DNA from: AC-32 sp963719275
GTDB lineage: Bacteria > Actinomycetota > Thermoleophilia > Gaiellales > Gaiellaceae
Reading direction: 5' to 3'
Length of the DNA: 64,000 nucleotides
Assembly (NCBI GenBank): GCA_963719275.1
Contig: CAVRBT010000002.1
Coordinates: 62,001 to 126,000, forward strand
In this document: positions 26,993 to 35,679 of the stretch, one piece after another
Layout: each line of letters starts with the position of its first letter
Numbering within the stretch: the first letter of the stretch is position 1
Notes under the pieces: model-generated
Database searches by the model: none
What the model was told of the DNA's origin: nothing
What the model saw: the letters and a program-made list of their open reading frames with translations, nothing else
Made by a program: the position numbers and the translations under genes

Positions 26993-27015
26993 GGGTCGTC
27001 CCGATTGGATGATGC
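26993..27015 (-). promoter_or_regulatory. 21-bp element, copy I (orientation ambiguous)
   Basis: Plus-strand reading GTCGTCCC-GAT-TGGATGATGC scores better than the minus reading ATCATCCA-ATC-GGGACGACCC, but it lies 32 nt upstream of the minus-strand GAP gene, a favoured distance. The site is close to a palindrome. Confidence 0.5.
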
Positions 27016-27088
27016 ATCACCAGCGCGCCACCTACGAGTGCCGGCAGGAAAGGCTGCGGCGCGCGCACTGAGAGGAGCGGACGCGCGT

Positions 27089-27109
27089 GTCATCCCGTTC
27101 GGACGATGC
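27089..27109 (+). promoter_or_regulatory. 21-bp directional element, copy J
   Basis: Match GTCATCCC-GTT-CGGACGATGC, 60 nt before the small membrane protein at 27170. Confidence 0.7.
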
Positions 27110-27169
27110 TTGCGCCGAAGAGGGGCGCAAGCATGAGACCAGTTAACCCTGCGACCCTGAGAGGTGAGC

Positions 27170-27418
27170 ATGTTTATCGCTGCGGATTACCCGTTTCTGG
27201 ACGTCTTCTGGACTATGTGCATCTTCTTCCTCTGGGTCATCTGGATCTGGCTGCTGATCATGGTCCTGTGGGACAACTTCTCTCGCCACGACCATTCCGG
27301 CTGGGCGAAGGCAGGCTGGACGCTGTTCGTCATCTTCACGCCGCTGCTCGGGGTACTTGTCTACATGATCGCGCGGCCCGCCGAAGAGCGGTCGCTTATG
27401 ACCCGCGGCGCGAGCTGA
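27170..27418 (+). CDS. PLDc_N-type small membrane protein
   Basis: 82 aa with two TM helices: FLDVFWTMCIFFLWVIWIWLLIMVLWDNFSRHDHSG and WAKAGWTLFVIFTPLLGVLVYMIARP. The W..W......D, then ...W..F.....LG...Y pattern is that of the cardiolipin-synthase N-terminal (PLDc_N) domain found as a stand-alone protein in actinobacteria. Start ATG 27170 behind GAGAGG; GTG 27164 is an alternative. Followed by a strong hairpin. Regulated by copy J, 60 nt upstream. Confidence 0.78.
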   Translation: MFIAADYPFLDVFWTMCIFFLWVIWIWLLIMVLWDNFSRHDHSGWAKAGWTLFVIFTPLLGVLVYMIARPAEERSLMTRGAS

Positions 27419-27421
27419 CTC

Positions 27422-27475
27422 AAGGTTTCCGCCGGCGCCGATCGTTCAATCGAGGCGGCGCCGGCGGACGACCTT
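27422..27475 (+). terminator. Strong GC hairpin terminator
   Basis: Perfect 12-bp inverted repeat CCGCCGGCGCCG (27429-27440) / CGGCGCCGGCGG (27456-27467) with a 15-nt loop, inside an outer AAGGT/ACCTT pair (27422-27426, 27471-27475). It begins 4 bases after the stop at 27418. No U-tract. Confidence 0.65.
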
Positions 27476-27486
27476 AAGGTCCTTCA

Positions 27487-28158
27487 ATGGGGTGGATCGA
27501 CGCAGAGCTGGCGCTGACGGCCCTCGCCGCAATGTTGTCGCCGACCACGCTCACGTTCTCGGTGCTCGCGCTCGTCCTGGGCGATCGGCCGTTGCGAACC
27601 GGCTTGTGGTTCTACCTCGGCGCCCTGACAGCAACCCTTGGGATCGGCGTGCTCGCCGCCTTCGTCCTGGGAGACGCGGCGGCTTCCGACACGCCCAGTA
27701 CCCCCAAGACGTGGGTGGCGGTGCTGGACGTCGTCGCCGGCGGCATCCTCCTGGTGTGGGCGATCCGGGTCGTTCGCCGGCCTCCCAATCCCGAGCAGAC
27801 GGCGAGCGCCGTCGAGAAGATGAGCGGGATCGCGTCCTCTCCGGCCGTTGCCGTCCTGGGCGCCGGCGCGGCGCTGGCGAACCCGGGCGCCTTCATCCCG
27901 ATTGCGCTGAAGGACATCTCGGAGCTGAATCCGAGCGCGACCGAGTACATCGTCGACTGGCTCTTCTTCACGCTCGTGTCGCTGCTTCCGCTCGCCCTCG
28001 CGCTCGTGATGCTGGTCGTCGCGCGCGAGCGCACCGAGAGCGTGCTGAGGAAGGCGCGGAGCTGGCTCGAGGCTCACGCGATGACGATTGCGGCTGTCAT
28101 CGTGGTGCTCGTGGCGCTCTCGCTGCTGCGAAACGGCATTTCCGGACTGACGAGCTGA
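27487..28158 (+). CDS. GAP/LysE-like small transporter 2
   Basis: 223 aa with six TM helices and the same layout as its neighbours: ALAAMLSPTTLTFSVLALVLGDRPLRTGLWFYLGALTATLGIGVLAAFVLG, a cytoplasmic loop near residue 95, then GAGAALANPGAFIPIALKDI and two final helices. It carries no 21-bp element of its own, and the hairpin at 27422 separates it from the upstream gene. It converges with the third paralogue, 1 base apart. Confidence 0.8.
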   Translation: MGWIDAELALTALAAMLSPTTLTFSVLALVLGDRPLRTGLWFYLGALTATLGIGVLAAFVLGDAAASDTPSTPKTWVAVLDVVAGGILLVWAIRVVRRPPNPEQTASAVEKMSGIASSPAVAVLGAGAALANPGAFIPIALKDISELNPSATEYIVDWLFFTLVSLLPLALALVMLVVARERTESVLRKARSWLEAHAMTIAAVIVVLVALSLLRNGISGLTS

Positions 28159-28159
28159 G

Positions 28160-28837
28160 TCAGTCGCCGAGCGGCGGGATGCCTTTCGCGATCAGGTCGA
28201 CGCCGAAGACGAGGAACAGCACCGCCATCACCGCGGTGTTGTGCACCGCAAGCCAGGCCTTCGTCTTGTCGAGCTCGGTCTTCGCTTGCTCCCTGCCGAG
28301 CAGGTAATAGACGACCGGGCCGGCGATCGTGAGGCTGGCCACCACGACGAAGACGATCAGCGACACGACGACGTCGGTGGTTGACAGGCCGAGTTGGGCG
28401 AGGCCCGCAGCGGCTGCGACCGTCAGCATCAGGTTCTTGGGGTTCACACCTGCGAGCAGCACGCCGAGGCCGAGAGCCTTGCCGGGGCTCATTGCGTCGA
28501 TGTTCGCCATCCACTTCGGCATCTCCGGCTGGACGCCGGGCGCCGGCCGGCTGCGCCAGTTGCGCACGCCGAGGAGGAGGAGCACGACCCCGAGGGCGAT
28601 CTTCAGCCAGGAGATCGTGTCGGAGGCAGAGGTGCTCGTCGCGGCGTCGCTCTGGTCGGAGATCGCGTAGACGACGCCGCTCACGAACGCAAGCGCCGTC
28701 ACCCATCCGAGCAGAAACATCGGCCCGTTCACTCTCGCGCGCTTCGAGAAGAGCATCAGGATGACGGCGATGATCGGCACAGGGCTGATCGCCACGCCGA
28801 TCGCGAACGTCAGTACTTCGCCGATTCCCTGGCTCAC
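28160..28837 (-). CDS. GAP/LysE-like small transporter 3
   Basis: 225 aa from GTG 28837, whose GTGA overlaps the stop of the upstream channel gene (translational coupling). VLTFAIGVAISPVPIIAVILMLFSKRARVNGPMFLLGW and GLGVLLAGVNPKNLMLTVAAAAGLAQLG are the GAP family signatures (P-x-P-I-I-A; G-x-x-P-K-N). Last gene of a minus-strand operon: CYTH protein, lipoprotein, TRIC channel, GAP protein. Confidence 0.85.
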   Translation of the reverse strand: MSQGIGEVLTFAIGVAISPVPIIAVILMLFSKRARVNGPMFLLGWVTALAFVSGVVYAISDQSDAATSTSASDTISWLKIALGVVLLLLGVRNWRSRPAPGVQPEMPKWMANIDAMSPGKALGLGVLLAGVNPKNLMLTVAAAAGLAQLGLSTTDVVVSLIVFVVVASLTIAGPVVYYLLGREQAKTELDKTKAWLAVHNTAVMAVLFLVFGVDLIAKGIPPLGD

Positions 28838-29672
28838 GGCACGGCAGGCGCCGACGGCTGGACCTCGTCGTCCACGGTCGCGCCGTCGTCGTCGACGAGC
28901 AGCCCGAGGTCGCGGAGCTCGCGTTTGGACTTTCCCTGCAGCTTGCGCCCGAGCAGCGGCCGCCCGTCGGAGTGCAGGTACACCCCCGTCGGCTCGCGGG
29001 CGAGCGGTTCCTCCCATGCGTACCACAACGCCGTGACGCGGGCCGCATAGCCCACCACGAATGCAATCCCCGTCGCGACCCAGATGCTCGCGCCCGCCCA
29101 CACCACGAGAATCCACACGAGCCCCGTGAGCGCCGCGATCGAGACGAACCACTCGCCGCGAATGAACTGCTTCGGCGTGACGCCGCTCGAGAGGTCGATG
29201 TACCACCTTCCCGCCGTCGGCCCGATCACGGCGAGCAGCAGGCAGCCAGCCACCGGGATCCCTTCCTCGATCCCTTTCTGCGCGCCGACGATCGCGTACC
29301 ACGGAAGCGAAAACGACGTCATGAACTGGAAGAGGCCCTCGCGGAAGAGTTGCCCCTTCTTATACGCGAGCGAGTAGCCCAGCACGCCGAACCCGAGGGC
29401 CAGCGTGATGTATGCGGGATTGGTCAGCGCCGCCGGCACGTCTCCGAGCAGGACATCGCGGGTGATGCCACCCCCGAGCCGCCGAGCAGGGCCATTAGCA
29501 GGATCCCCACGATCGTGAAGTTCTTGTAGTGGTCGGGTCTGCGCGCGAGCAGGGCGCCGTTGAGCGCGTTCGTCGAGGCTGCGATCAGGTCGACCGTCGT
29601 GAAGTTGCCCGTTAGGTCCCAGCCCTTGAAGAACGTCACCGTGTCGGCGAGTGGCAGGTGCAAGCTGCTCAC
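28834..29672 (-). CDS. TRIC-type cation channel (UPF0126), frameshifted
   Basis: The N-terminal frame (FTTVDLIAASTNALNGALLARRPDHYKNFTIVGILLMALLGG) and the C-terminal frame (GGGITRDVLLGDVPAALTNPAYITLALGFGVLGYSL...) are halves of one gene. They are separated by a missing G in the CCCCC run at 29471-29475. The GGGxxRD motif of trimeric intracellular cation channels falls exactly at the break. About seven TM helices and a polar tail of about 55 residues. Either a real knockout or a homopolymer error; the rest of the reading frame is clean. Confidence 0.78.
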
Positions 29673-29735
29673 TTCACCGCCTCACGTGCTGTCGTCGAGC
29701 ACACGCGCGAGGAGTTCGAACGTCCTCGAGCATGA

Positions 29736-30077
29736 TCAGGAGCTCGTGAGCGTCTTACACGAATCCGCCTGGGAAAACGCCTGTTTCCACGCCCCGTTGT
29801 TTGGATCGAGCGGCTTGAGCTGGTCCAGCACCGACTGCACCGACGACTTGGAGGGCGTTCCGCTCTTGAGCTCGCTGCGGGCCGACTTCAGCCCGGACTC
29901 CCAGCTCACCAGCGCGCCGCAGACGCCGTTCGCCCACGACGTTCGTTGCGAAGCTGCACTCTCGCCCGTCGTCGTAGTGGAGCTGCTACTGCTGCTCGAG
30001 CCGCACCCGGCAGCTGACATGAGCCCCACCACCGCGAGGGCGGCGGCGAGGCCGAGTCGAGTGTGCTTGGTGAACAT
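29736..30077 (-). CDS. Lipoprotein with W-A-N-G-x-C signature
   Basis: 113 aa from ATG 30077. Signal peptide LGLAAALAVVGLMSAAGC with the lipobox Cys, then a Ser/Thr spacer. Mature domain SWANGVCGALVSWESGLKSARSEL...NNGAWKQAFSQADSCKTLTSS. A larger lipoprotein at 52465 shares WANG-x-CxAL-x-W near its start and W..AF....SC..L.S at its end, so both belong to one unnamed family with a likely disulfide between the two conserved cysteines. Second gene of the CYTH operon. Confidence 0.75.
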   Translation of the reverse strand: MFTKHTRLGLAAALAVVGLMSAAGCGSSSSSSSTTTTGESAASQRTSWANGVCGALVSWESGLKSARSELKSGTPSKSSVQSVLDQLKPLDPNNGAWKQAFSQADSCKTLTSS

Positions 30078-30109
30078 CCCCACGTGGCGCGGAGCCGGCT
30101 GAGCGCGCA

Positions 30110-30928
30110 TCAGCTCGCCTTGGCGGCGGCTCGCCCCTCCTTCTTTCCCGGCTCCTTCCGCGGCTCTCCGTCGTCGAGGTGCTGCGAGAAGAACTCGAGC
30201 GCGGTACGCGTCTTCGTCTGTTGCTCGCTGCCGAGGTCGATGCCACGCGAGGAGAGGTACGCGCGCGTCTCGGCTCCGACCTGGAACGCCTCCGACGGCT
30301 CGCATTTCGTCGAGAGCTCGAGGATTCTGGAGCCGTCCGGATACAGCCACGCCTCCACGACGAGCCTGCGCTCGTACCCCTCTGGGGAGTACTTCAGCTT
30401 GAGCACGAGGATCGGCCCGAGGATCGAGAGGTCGTCGAGCTCGATGCCCTCCGGCGCGTGCGCGGAATACAGCGCGCGCTGGTCCTTCGAGAACACCTTC
30501 CGCAACGGCTTCTGGCCCTGGATCGCTTCGAGGACCCTGCCGGGGGCGGGAGTCCCTTTCATCGAGCCCGAGCAGACATACCCCTCGGGCGAGGCGTCGA
30601 GCTCGACGCCGAACGTCGGCGCCTCCCGAATCGAGCGCGGCAGCTCGGACGGGACGACCGGTCGCAGCTTCACGACGGAGTCATCACCTTTCTTCTGTGC
30701 CCGGCGCGCCCGCACGACGAGCCCGTGCTTGTCGAGCGCCAACTCGGGCGTGTCGAAGAAGTACACCTGGCGAATCTCAGCCTGCAGCGGGTCGAGACCC
30801 AGGGCACGCACCGTCGAGCGGTGAGCCGGCTCGGGCACCGTCAGCTTCAGCTCGACCGAGTCGACGTCCTGGATCAGCGCCACGAGCTTCTGGAGCTCCT
30901 CGTCGGAGAGCGCAGTCGCGGTAGCCAT
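30110..30928 (-). CDS. CYTH-domain-like protein
   Basis: 272 aa. VELKLTVPEPAHRSTV is the ExExK-like opening (here VELKL), with RQVYFFDTPELALDKHGLVVRARR, VVKLRPV and LVLKLKYSPEG following in CYTH order. This fold binds triphosphates or polyphosphate with Mg2+. Some consensus acidic residues differ, so catalysis is uncertain. The C-terminus is an Arg/Lys-rich tail. First gene of a four-gene operon, with copy K 54 nt upstream. Confidence 0.65.
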   Translation of the reverse strand: MATATALSDEELQKLVALIQDVDSVELKLTVPEPAHRSTVRALGLDPLQAEIRQVYFFDTPELALDKHGLVVRARRAQKKGDDSVVKLRPVVPSELPRSIREAPTFGVELDASPEGYVCSGSMKGTPAPGRVLEAIQGQKPLRKVFSKDQRALYSAHAPEGIELDDLSILGPILVLKLKYSPEGYERRLVVEAWLYPDGSRILELSTKCEPSEAFQVGAETRAYLSSRGIDLGSEQQTKTRTALEFFSQHLDDGEPRKEPGKKEGRAAAKAS

Positions 30929-30982
30929 CGATCGTCCTTTCCTGAAAGGTCGCGCCCAGGATCCGACTTCGAGCCTCCGGCC

Positions 30983-31003
30983 ACATCACCCGTTCCGGAT
31001 GAG
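30983..31003 (-). promoter_or_regulatory. 21-bp directional element, copy K
   Basis: Minus-strand match CTCATCCG-GAA-CGGGTGATGT, 54 nt before the CYTH gene. Paired with copy L, which faces the sulfatase. Confidence 0.75.
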
Positions 31004-31041
31004 CTGACTGCGGCACGAAGAGATGGCGCCACGGCCTCCGA

Positions 31042-31062
31042 TTCATGCGAACTGGATGACGA
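31042..31062 (+). promoter_or_regulatory. 21-bp directional element, copy L
   Basis: Match TTCATGCG-AAC-TGGATGACGA, 57 nt before the arylsulfatase ATG. Confidence 0.6.
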
Positions 31063-31119
31063 CCGCCCCCGGAAGCTCTGGTTCGATCGAGCTATCTCTG
31101 CACGGAAGGAGTGCGACCC

Positions 31120-33522
31120 ATGGGCGAAGACACGATCGACCGCACGAGGCTACCGATCCGGCGGCCGCCGTTCGCAGGCGTGACCAAGCGGACCCTCGAG
31201 GGCTCGGAGCCGGACTGGAACCAGGCAATGCACGTGACGCCTCCGGACGGAGCGCCGAACGTCCTGCTCATCCTCATCGACGATGCCGGCTTCGGAAACC
31301 CGAGCACGTTCGGCGGGCCGATCGACACGCCCAACTACACCCGCATGGCCGAGGAGGGCCTTCGCTACAACCGCTTCCACGTGACCGCGGTCTGTTCTCC
31401 GACGCGGGCGGCGATGCTCACGGGTCGCAACCAACACCGCGTCGGATTCGGCCTCGTCGCCGAGTTCTCGGGCCCCTTCCCCGGCTACAACGCCACCATC
31501 CCGCGCGACTGCGCGACGCTCCCGCGGATCCTGCAGGAGAACGGCTACATGACCGCGGCCATCGGCAAGTGGCACCTGACGCCCGACGACCAGCAGGGAT
31601 CGAGCGGGCCCTTCGACCGCTGGCCCACCGGGCTCGGGTTCGACTACTACTGGGGCTTCCTCGGCGGCGAGGCGGGCCAGTACGACCCGCTCATCACCGA
31701 GAACCAGAAGGTCCTGGGCGCTCCCGAGGGCGAGGACGGCAAGCCCTACTACTTCCCGGACGACATGCCGGTGAAGGCGACCGACTGGCTGCACCGCGTT
31801 CGCGCCGAACGGCCCGAGGCGCCGTGGCTCATGTACTACGCCACGGGTTGCAGCCACGCCCCTCATCACGTTCCTCAGGAGTGGGCGGACAAGTACAAGG
31901 GCAAGTTCGACGAGGGCTGGGACGTGCTGCGGGAGCGAACGCTTGCCCGTCAGAAGGAGCTCGGGGTGGTACCGCCCGACACGGAGCTGACGGAGAACGA
32001 CGAGATCCCCAAATGGGATTCGCTGAACGAGACGGAGCAGCGCCTGTACACGCGGCAGATGGAGACCTACGCCGGCTACTCGGAGAACGCCGACTGGAAC
32101 GTCGGACGCCTGCTCACTGCGATCGAGGAGATGGGCGAGCTGGACAACACGCTCGTCATCTGGATCTGGGGCGACAACGGCGCCAGCATGGAGGGCACGC
32201 TCAGCGGGACGTTCAACGAGCTGACGACGTTGAACGGGATCCCGCTCACCACCGAGCAGCAGCTCGGCCTCCTGTTCAAGCACGGAGGGCTCGAGGCCTG
32301 GGGCGGCGAGCTGCTGGCACCGCACTACTCTGCGGCGTGGGCGTGGGCGGGCAACTGCCCCTTCGACTGGGGCAAGCAGGTCGCCTCGCACCTCGGCGGG
32401 ACGCGCAACCCGCTGGTCGTCCGCTACCCGAAGCTGGTCTCCGACCCGGGCACGCTGCGCAGCCACTTCAGCCATGTGATCGACATCGTTCCGACCGTGC
32501 TCGAGGTCGCGGGCATCCCGGCGCCGGCCAGCGTGGACGGCATCGAGCAGGAGCCGCTGCACGGCTCCACGTTCGCCGACTCGCTCGCCGACGGGAGCGC
32601 GCCCGAGCGCCATACGCAGCAGTACTTCGAAGCGGTCGGCAACAGGGCGATGTACAAGGACGGCTGGTGGCTCGCCATGCGCCTGCCGCGGATCCCCTGG
32701 CTGCTCGACCCCGAGGCGCTACGGAAGTTCGGGCCCGGCTGGGATCCGGACGACGACCCGGTCGAGCTCTACTACCTGCCCGACGATTTCTCCCAGGCAA
32801 AGGATCTTGCGGCCGAGAACCCGGAGAAGGTCGACGAGCTTCGCAAGCTCTTCTGGGAGGAGGCGGAGCGCTACCAGGTGCTGCCGATCCTCGGGGGGCT
32901 CTCGTCCTTCTATGGGATCGTGCCGCCGATTCCCAAGGAATCGCGGTTCACCTACCGCGGGCGGATCGAGAACGTCGCGGCCGGGATGATCCCGCGGATC
33001 TACAACCACTCGTACACGATCGGCGCCGACCTGGTCGTTCCCGAAGGAGGTGCCGAGGGCGTGATCGTGGCCGCCTTCGACCATCTCGGCGGGTTCACGC
33101 TCTACGTCCAGGACGGGAAGCTGAAGCACCACTACTCGATGCTGGGCGTGCTCGAATACACGCAGGAGGCGACGACACCTCTTCCGAGCGGAGACGTCAG
33201 CGTCGAGGTCGTGTTTACCGCGGATGAGCCCAAGCCGGCGACGGGCGGCGAGGTGACCCTGCTCGTGAACGGCGAGCCGGTCGCGAACGGCCGCATGGAG
33301 CACACCGTGCCGTCGCGCTTCTCCGGCTACGCGGGGATGGACATCGGCTGCGACAACGGCCTGCCAGTCGACCGCAGCTACGCGGACAGGTCGCCGTTCC
33401 GCTTCACGGGCGAGATCAAGCAGGTCGTCTTCGACATCGCTCCGCACATGAGCGAGGAGGATCGGCAGGCGCTACACGAGCACGCAGAACAGGCGCTCGC
33501 GGCCCATGGCGCCAGCGCCTAG
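31120..33522 (+). CDS. Arylsulfatase 1 (type I, Cys-type)
   Basis: 800 aa hydrolysing sulfate esters. Metal-binding LILIDDAGFGNPSTFGG, the formylglycine site AVCSPTRAAMLTGRNQHRVG (Cys92 in C-x-P-x-R), IGKWHL, and WIWGDNGASMEG. The C-terminal 250 residues form a beta-rich accessory domain. No signal peptide, so it is cytoplasmic or exported in a non-standard way. Start ATG 31120 fits RBS GGAAGGAG. The modifying enzyme is probably the radical-SAM maturase at 24840. First gene of an operon with DUF1269, SDR and a DUF protein. Confidence 0.93.
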   Translation: MGEDTIDRTRLPIRRPPFAGVTKRTLEGSEPDWNQAMHVTPPDGAPNVLLILIDDAGFGNPSTFGGPIDTPNYTRMAEEGLRYNRFHVTAVCSPTRAAMLTGRNQHRVGFGLVAEFSGPFPGYNATIPRDCATLPRILQENGYMTAAIGKWHLTPDDQQGSSGPFDRWPTGLGFDYYWGFLGGEAGQYDPLITENQKVLGAPEGEDGKPYYFPDDMPVKATDWLHRVRAERPEAPWLMYYATGCSHAPHHVPQEWADKYKGKFDEGWDVLRERTLARQKELGVVPPDTELTENDEIPKWDSLNETEQRLYTRQMETYAGYSENADWNVGRLLTAIEEMGELDNTLVIWIWGDNGASMEGTLSGTFNELTTLNGIPLTTEQQLGLLFKHGGLEAWGGELLAPHYSAAWAWAGNCPFDWGKQVASHLGGTRNPLVVRYPKLVSDPGTLRSHFSHVIDIVPTVLEVAGIPAPASVDGIEQEPLHGSTFADSLADGSAPERHTQQYFEAVGNRAMYKDGWWLAMRLPRIPWLLDPEALRKFGPGWDPDDDPVELYYLPDDFSQAKDLAAENPEKVDELRKLFWEEAERYQVLPILGGLSSFYGIVPPIPKESRFTYRGRIENVAAGMIPRIYNHSYTIGADLVVPEGGAEGVIVAAFDHLGGFTLYVQDGKLKHHYSMLGVLEYTQEATTPLPSGDVSVEVVFTADEPKPATGGEVTLLVNGEPVANGRMEHTVPSRFSGYAGMDIGCDNGLPVDRSYADRSPFRFTGEIKQVVFDIAPHMSEEDRQALHEHAEQALAAHGASA

Positions 33523-33584
33523 AGCACGGATGAGTCGGGGCGCTGCCGACCGCAGCGCCCCACTGCCCCGGAAGGAGGACGACC

Positions 33585-34100
33585 ATGAGTGACGAGCAAT
33601 TCGACGTGCTGATCGCGGCGTACCTGATCGATGATCTGGCGGAGCGGGACTACGACGCGATCATGGATCTCGTCGAGAGCAAGGCGATCAAGGTGCAGGG
33701 CGTCGTCGTCGCCAGCAAAGACGCGGACGGTGAGATGCACGTCGTCGAGGCCGGCGACCACGCCGTCCGAAAGGGCGCCAAGGTCGCCGGCGGCGTGGGG
33801 CTGGTGGTCGGGCTCTTCGCCCCGCCGCTGCTCGCCGCGACGGCTGTGGGCGCCGGGGTCGGTGCCGCCGCCGGCAAGTTCGCCAAGCACCGCGTCGAGA
33901 GCGGCATTGAGGAGAAGATGGACGGCGTTCTCGCCGCTGGCACCGCGATGCTGATCGCGATCTACGACCACGCCGGCGCGGAGCTGGTCGCAGGTGCGAT
34001 CCCGAACGCGATCAGGACGTCGGTGGCGCAGATCGAGGGGACGAAGGCCAAGGACCTGAAGGCGGGCCTCGAGGAGGCCCAGGCGGGCATGACCGCCTGA
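33585..34100 (+). CDS. DUF1269-family membrane protein
   Basis: 171 aa. Opening FDVLIAAYLIDDLAERDYDAIMDL, then VVASKDADGEMHVVEAGDHAVRKGAKVAGGVGLVVGLFAPPLLAATAVGAGVGAAAGKF, a glycine-rich membrane hairpin typical of DUF1269 proteins, often linked to stress response. RBS GAAGGAGG. 62 bases after the sulfatase stop and 38 before the SDR start, so one transcript. Biochemical function unknown. Confidence 0.82.
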   Translation: MSDEQFDVLIAAYLIDDLAERDYDAIMDLVESKAIKVQGVVVASKDADGEMHVVEAGDHAVRKGAKVAGGVGLVVGLFAPPLLAATAVGAGVGAAAGKFAKHRVESGIEEKMDGVLAAGTAMLIAIYDHAGAELVAGAIPNAIRTSVAQIEGTKAKDLKAGLEEAQAGMTA

Positions 34101-34138
34101 CCGATGTCACCGGCGACAGACGAAGGAGACCTCTCGCC

Positions 34139-35017
34139 ATGAGCAACGATGGTTCCGCCAACCGCGGGCCGGTGGTGATCACTGGCACGTCCACCGGCAT
34201 CGGGGCCGCGACCGCGCTCTACCTCGCGGGACAGGGCTTTCAGGTCTTCGCCGGCGTCCGGCGCGAGGCCGACGGCGAGGCACTCCGGCAACGAAGCTCG
34301 AACGGGTTGGCGCCCGTGATCCTCGATATCACAGACGCGGGGATGATCGCCTCCGCGGTCGACAGCGTTTCGGCCGCCGTCGGCAAGCGGGGGCTCGCCG
34401 GGCTCGTCAACAACGCCGGGATCGTGAAGCCGGGTCCACTCGAGCTCCAGCCGATAGACGACTTCCGGAGGCAGCTGGAGGTCAACCTCGTCGGGCAGGT
34501 GGCCGTTACCCAGGCGTTCCTGCCGTTGATCCGGAAGGGGCGAGGCCGGATCGTCAACGTCGGGTCGATCGGCGGGCGGCTGGTCCTGCCTCTCCACGGC
34601 GCGTACAGCGCGTCGAAGTTCGGCATCGAGGCCGTCACCGACGCTCTCCGGCTCGAGCTACGGCAATGGAAGATCCCCGTCTCGCTGGTCGACCCGGGGG
34701 CGACCGAGTCCGCCATCTTCGGCAAGACGCTTGCGGAGATCGACGAGCTGAAGCGCACACTCGACGAGCAGGGGCGCGACCTGTACGACGCACAGATCGA
34801 TGCGATCCGGCGGACGGTAGAGAAGACGGCCGCCGACGCGGCACCGGCGCTCGTCCTGGCGAAGGCCGTCGGCAGCGCGCTCATGTCCGACAAGCCGAAG
34901 ACCCGCTACCTGGCCGGCCACGGTGCCAAGGAGGCCGCCGCGCTCGCACGCACGGCGACCGACGGCCTCAAGGATCGAGCAATCGCCCGCGAGGTCGGTC
35001 TGCCGGCGCCGGAGTGA
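34139..35017 (+). CDS. Short-chain dehydrogenase/reductase
   Basis: 292-aa classical SDR. Cofactor motif TGTSTGIG (residues 15-22), NNAG structural motif, active-site Ser in NVGSIGG, and Y156-SAS-K160 catalytic pair. The glycine motif is followed by an Arg (GVRREAD), favouring NADP(H). An extended C-terminal part (after residue 190) is longer than in minimal SDRs. Its stop overlaps the GTG start of the next gene. Substrate unknown. Confidence 0.9.
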   Translation: MSNDGSANRGPVVITGTSTGIGAATALYLAGQGFQVFAGVRREADGEALRQRSSNGLAPVILDITDAGMIASAVDSVSAAVGKRGLAGLVNNAGIVKPGPLELQPIDDFRRQLEVNLVGQVAVTQAFLPLIRKGRGRIVNVGSIGGRLVLPLHGAYSASKFGIEAVTDALRLELRQWKIPVSLVDPGATESAIFGKTLAEIDELKRTLDEQGRDLYDAQIDAIRRTVEKTAADAAPALVLAKAVGSALMSDKPKTRYLAGHGAKEAAALARTATDGLKDRAIAREVGLPAPE

Positions 35018-35664
35018 CGCCCGCCGCGAAGTCCGACTCGAGCCGCCATGCCGTGTGGCTCGAGGTGGCCGCGACCGCGCTGCTCGCGCTCGCAGCGGTG
35101 GCCACCGCATGGAGCGGCTACCAGTCGGCCCGCTGGAACGCCGAGGCGCAGGAGGCAACGAGCCGCACGAACAAGCTCCGATTCGAGGCTGTGCGCGTAC
35201 AGGGTCTGGCCGAGGCGCAGGAAGGTGCCGACCTGGCGACGTTCACGCAGTGGGTGGACGCGTACGCCCTGCGCAGGACCGAGTTGGCCAATTTTTACTT
35301 CAGGCGCTTTCGCGCGGAATTCAAGCCTGCGGTGGTGGCGTGGATCGCCACCAGGCCGTTGAAGAACCCGCACGCCCCGCTGTCCCCGTTCAAGATGCCG
35401 CAGTACCGGCTGGCCGCAAGGGCCGAGGCGCGGCGACTCGACGCCGAGGCCGATGTCTCCTCGGCGAGGAAGGACCGCGACCTCCAGCGGGCGACCAACT
35501 ACGTGCTCGGCGTCGTCCTGTTCGCGGCCGCGCTCTTCTTCGCGGGGATCAGCACGAAGCTGGGGTCGCCGCGACTTCGGATGATCCTGCTCGCCTTCGG
35601 TGTCGCGATCTTCGTCGGCACCGCGGCCTGGATCGCCACCTCGCCGGTCAACGTCGCCGTCTAG
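35014..35664 (+). CDS. Uncharacterised three-TM family protein, second intact member
   Basis: 216 aa from GTG 35014, overlapping the SDR stop (GTGA). N-terminal LALAAVATAWSGYQSARW, middle FYFRRFRAEFKPAVVAWIATRPLKNPHAPLSPFKMPQYRLA, two C-terminal TM helices (VLGVVLFAAALFFAGISTKL, MILLAFGVAIFVGTAAWIA). Same family as 21788-22480 and the broken 8025 copy. Last gene of the sulfatase 1 operon. Confidence 0.75.
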   Translation: MTPAAKSDSSRHAVWLEVAATALLALAAVATAWSGYQSARWNAEAQEATSRTNKLRFEAVRVQGLAEAQEGADLATFTQWVDAYALRRTELANFYFRRFRAEFKPAVVAWIATRPLKNPHAPLSPFKMPQYRLAARAEARRLDAEADVSSARKDRDLQRATNYVLGVVLFAAALFFAGISTKLGSPRLRMILLAFGVAIFVGTAAWIATSPVNVAV

Positions 35665-35679
35665 CGCAGCGCGCAGCGT

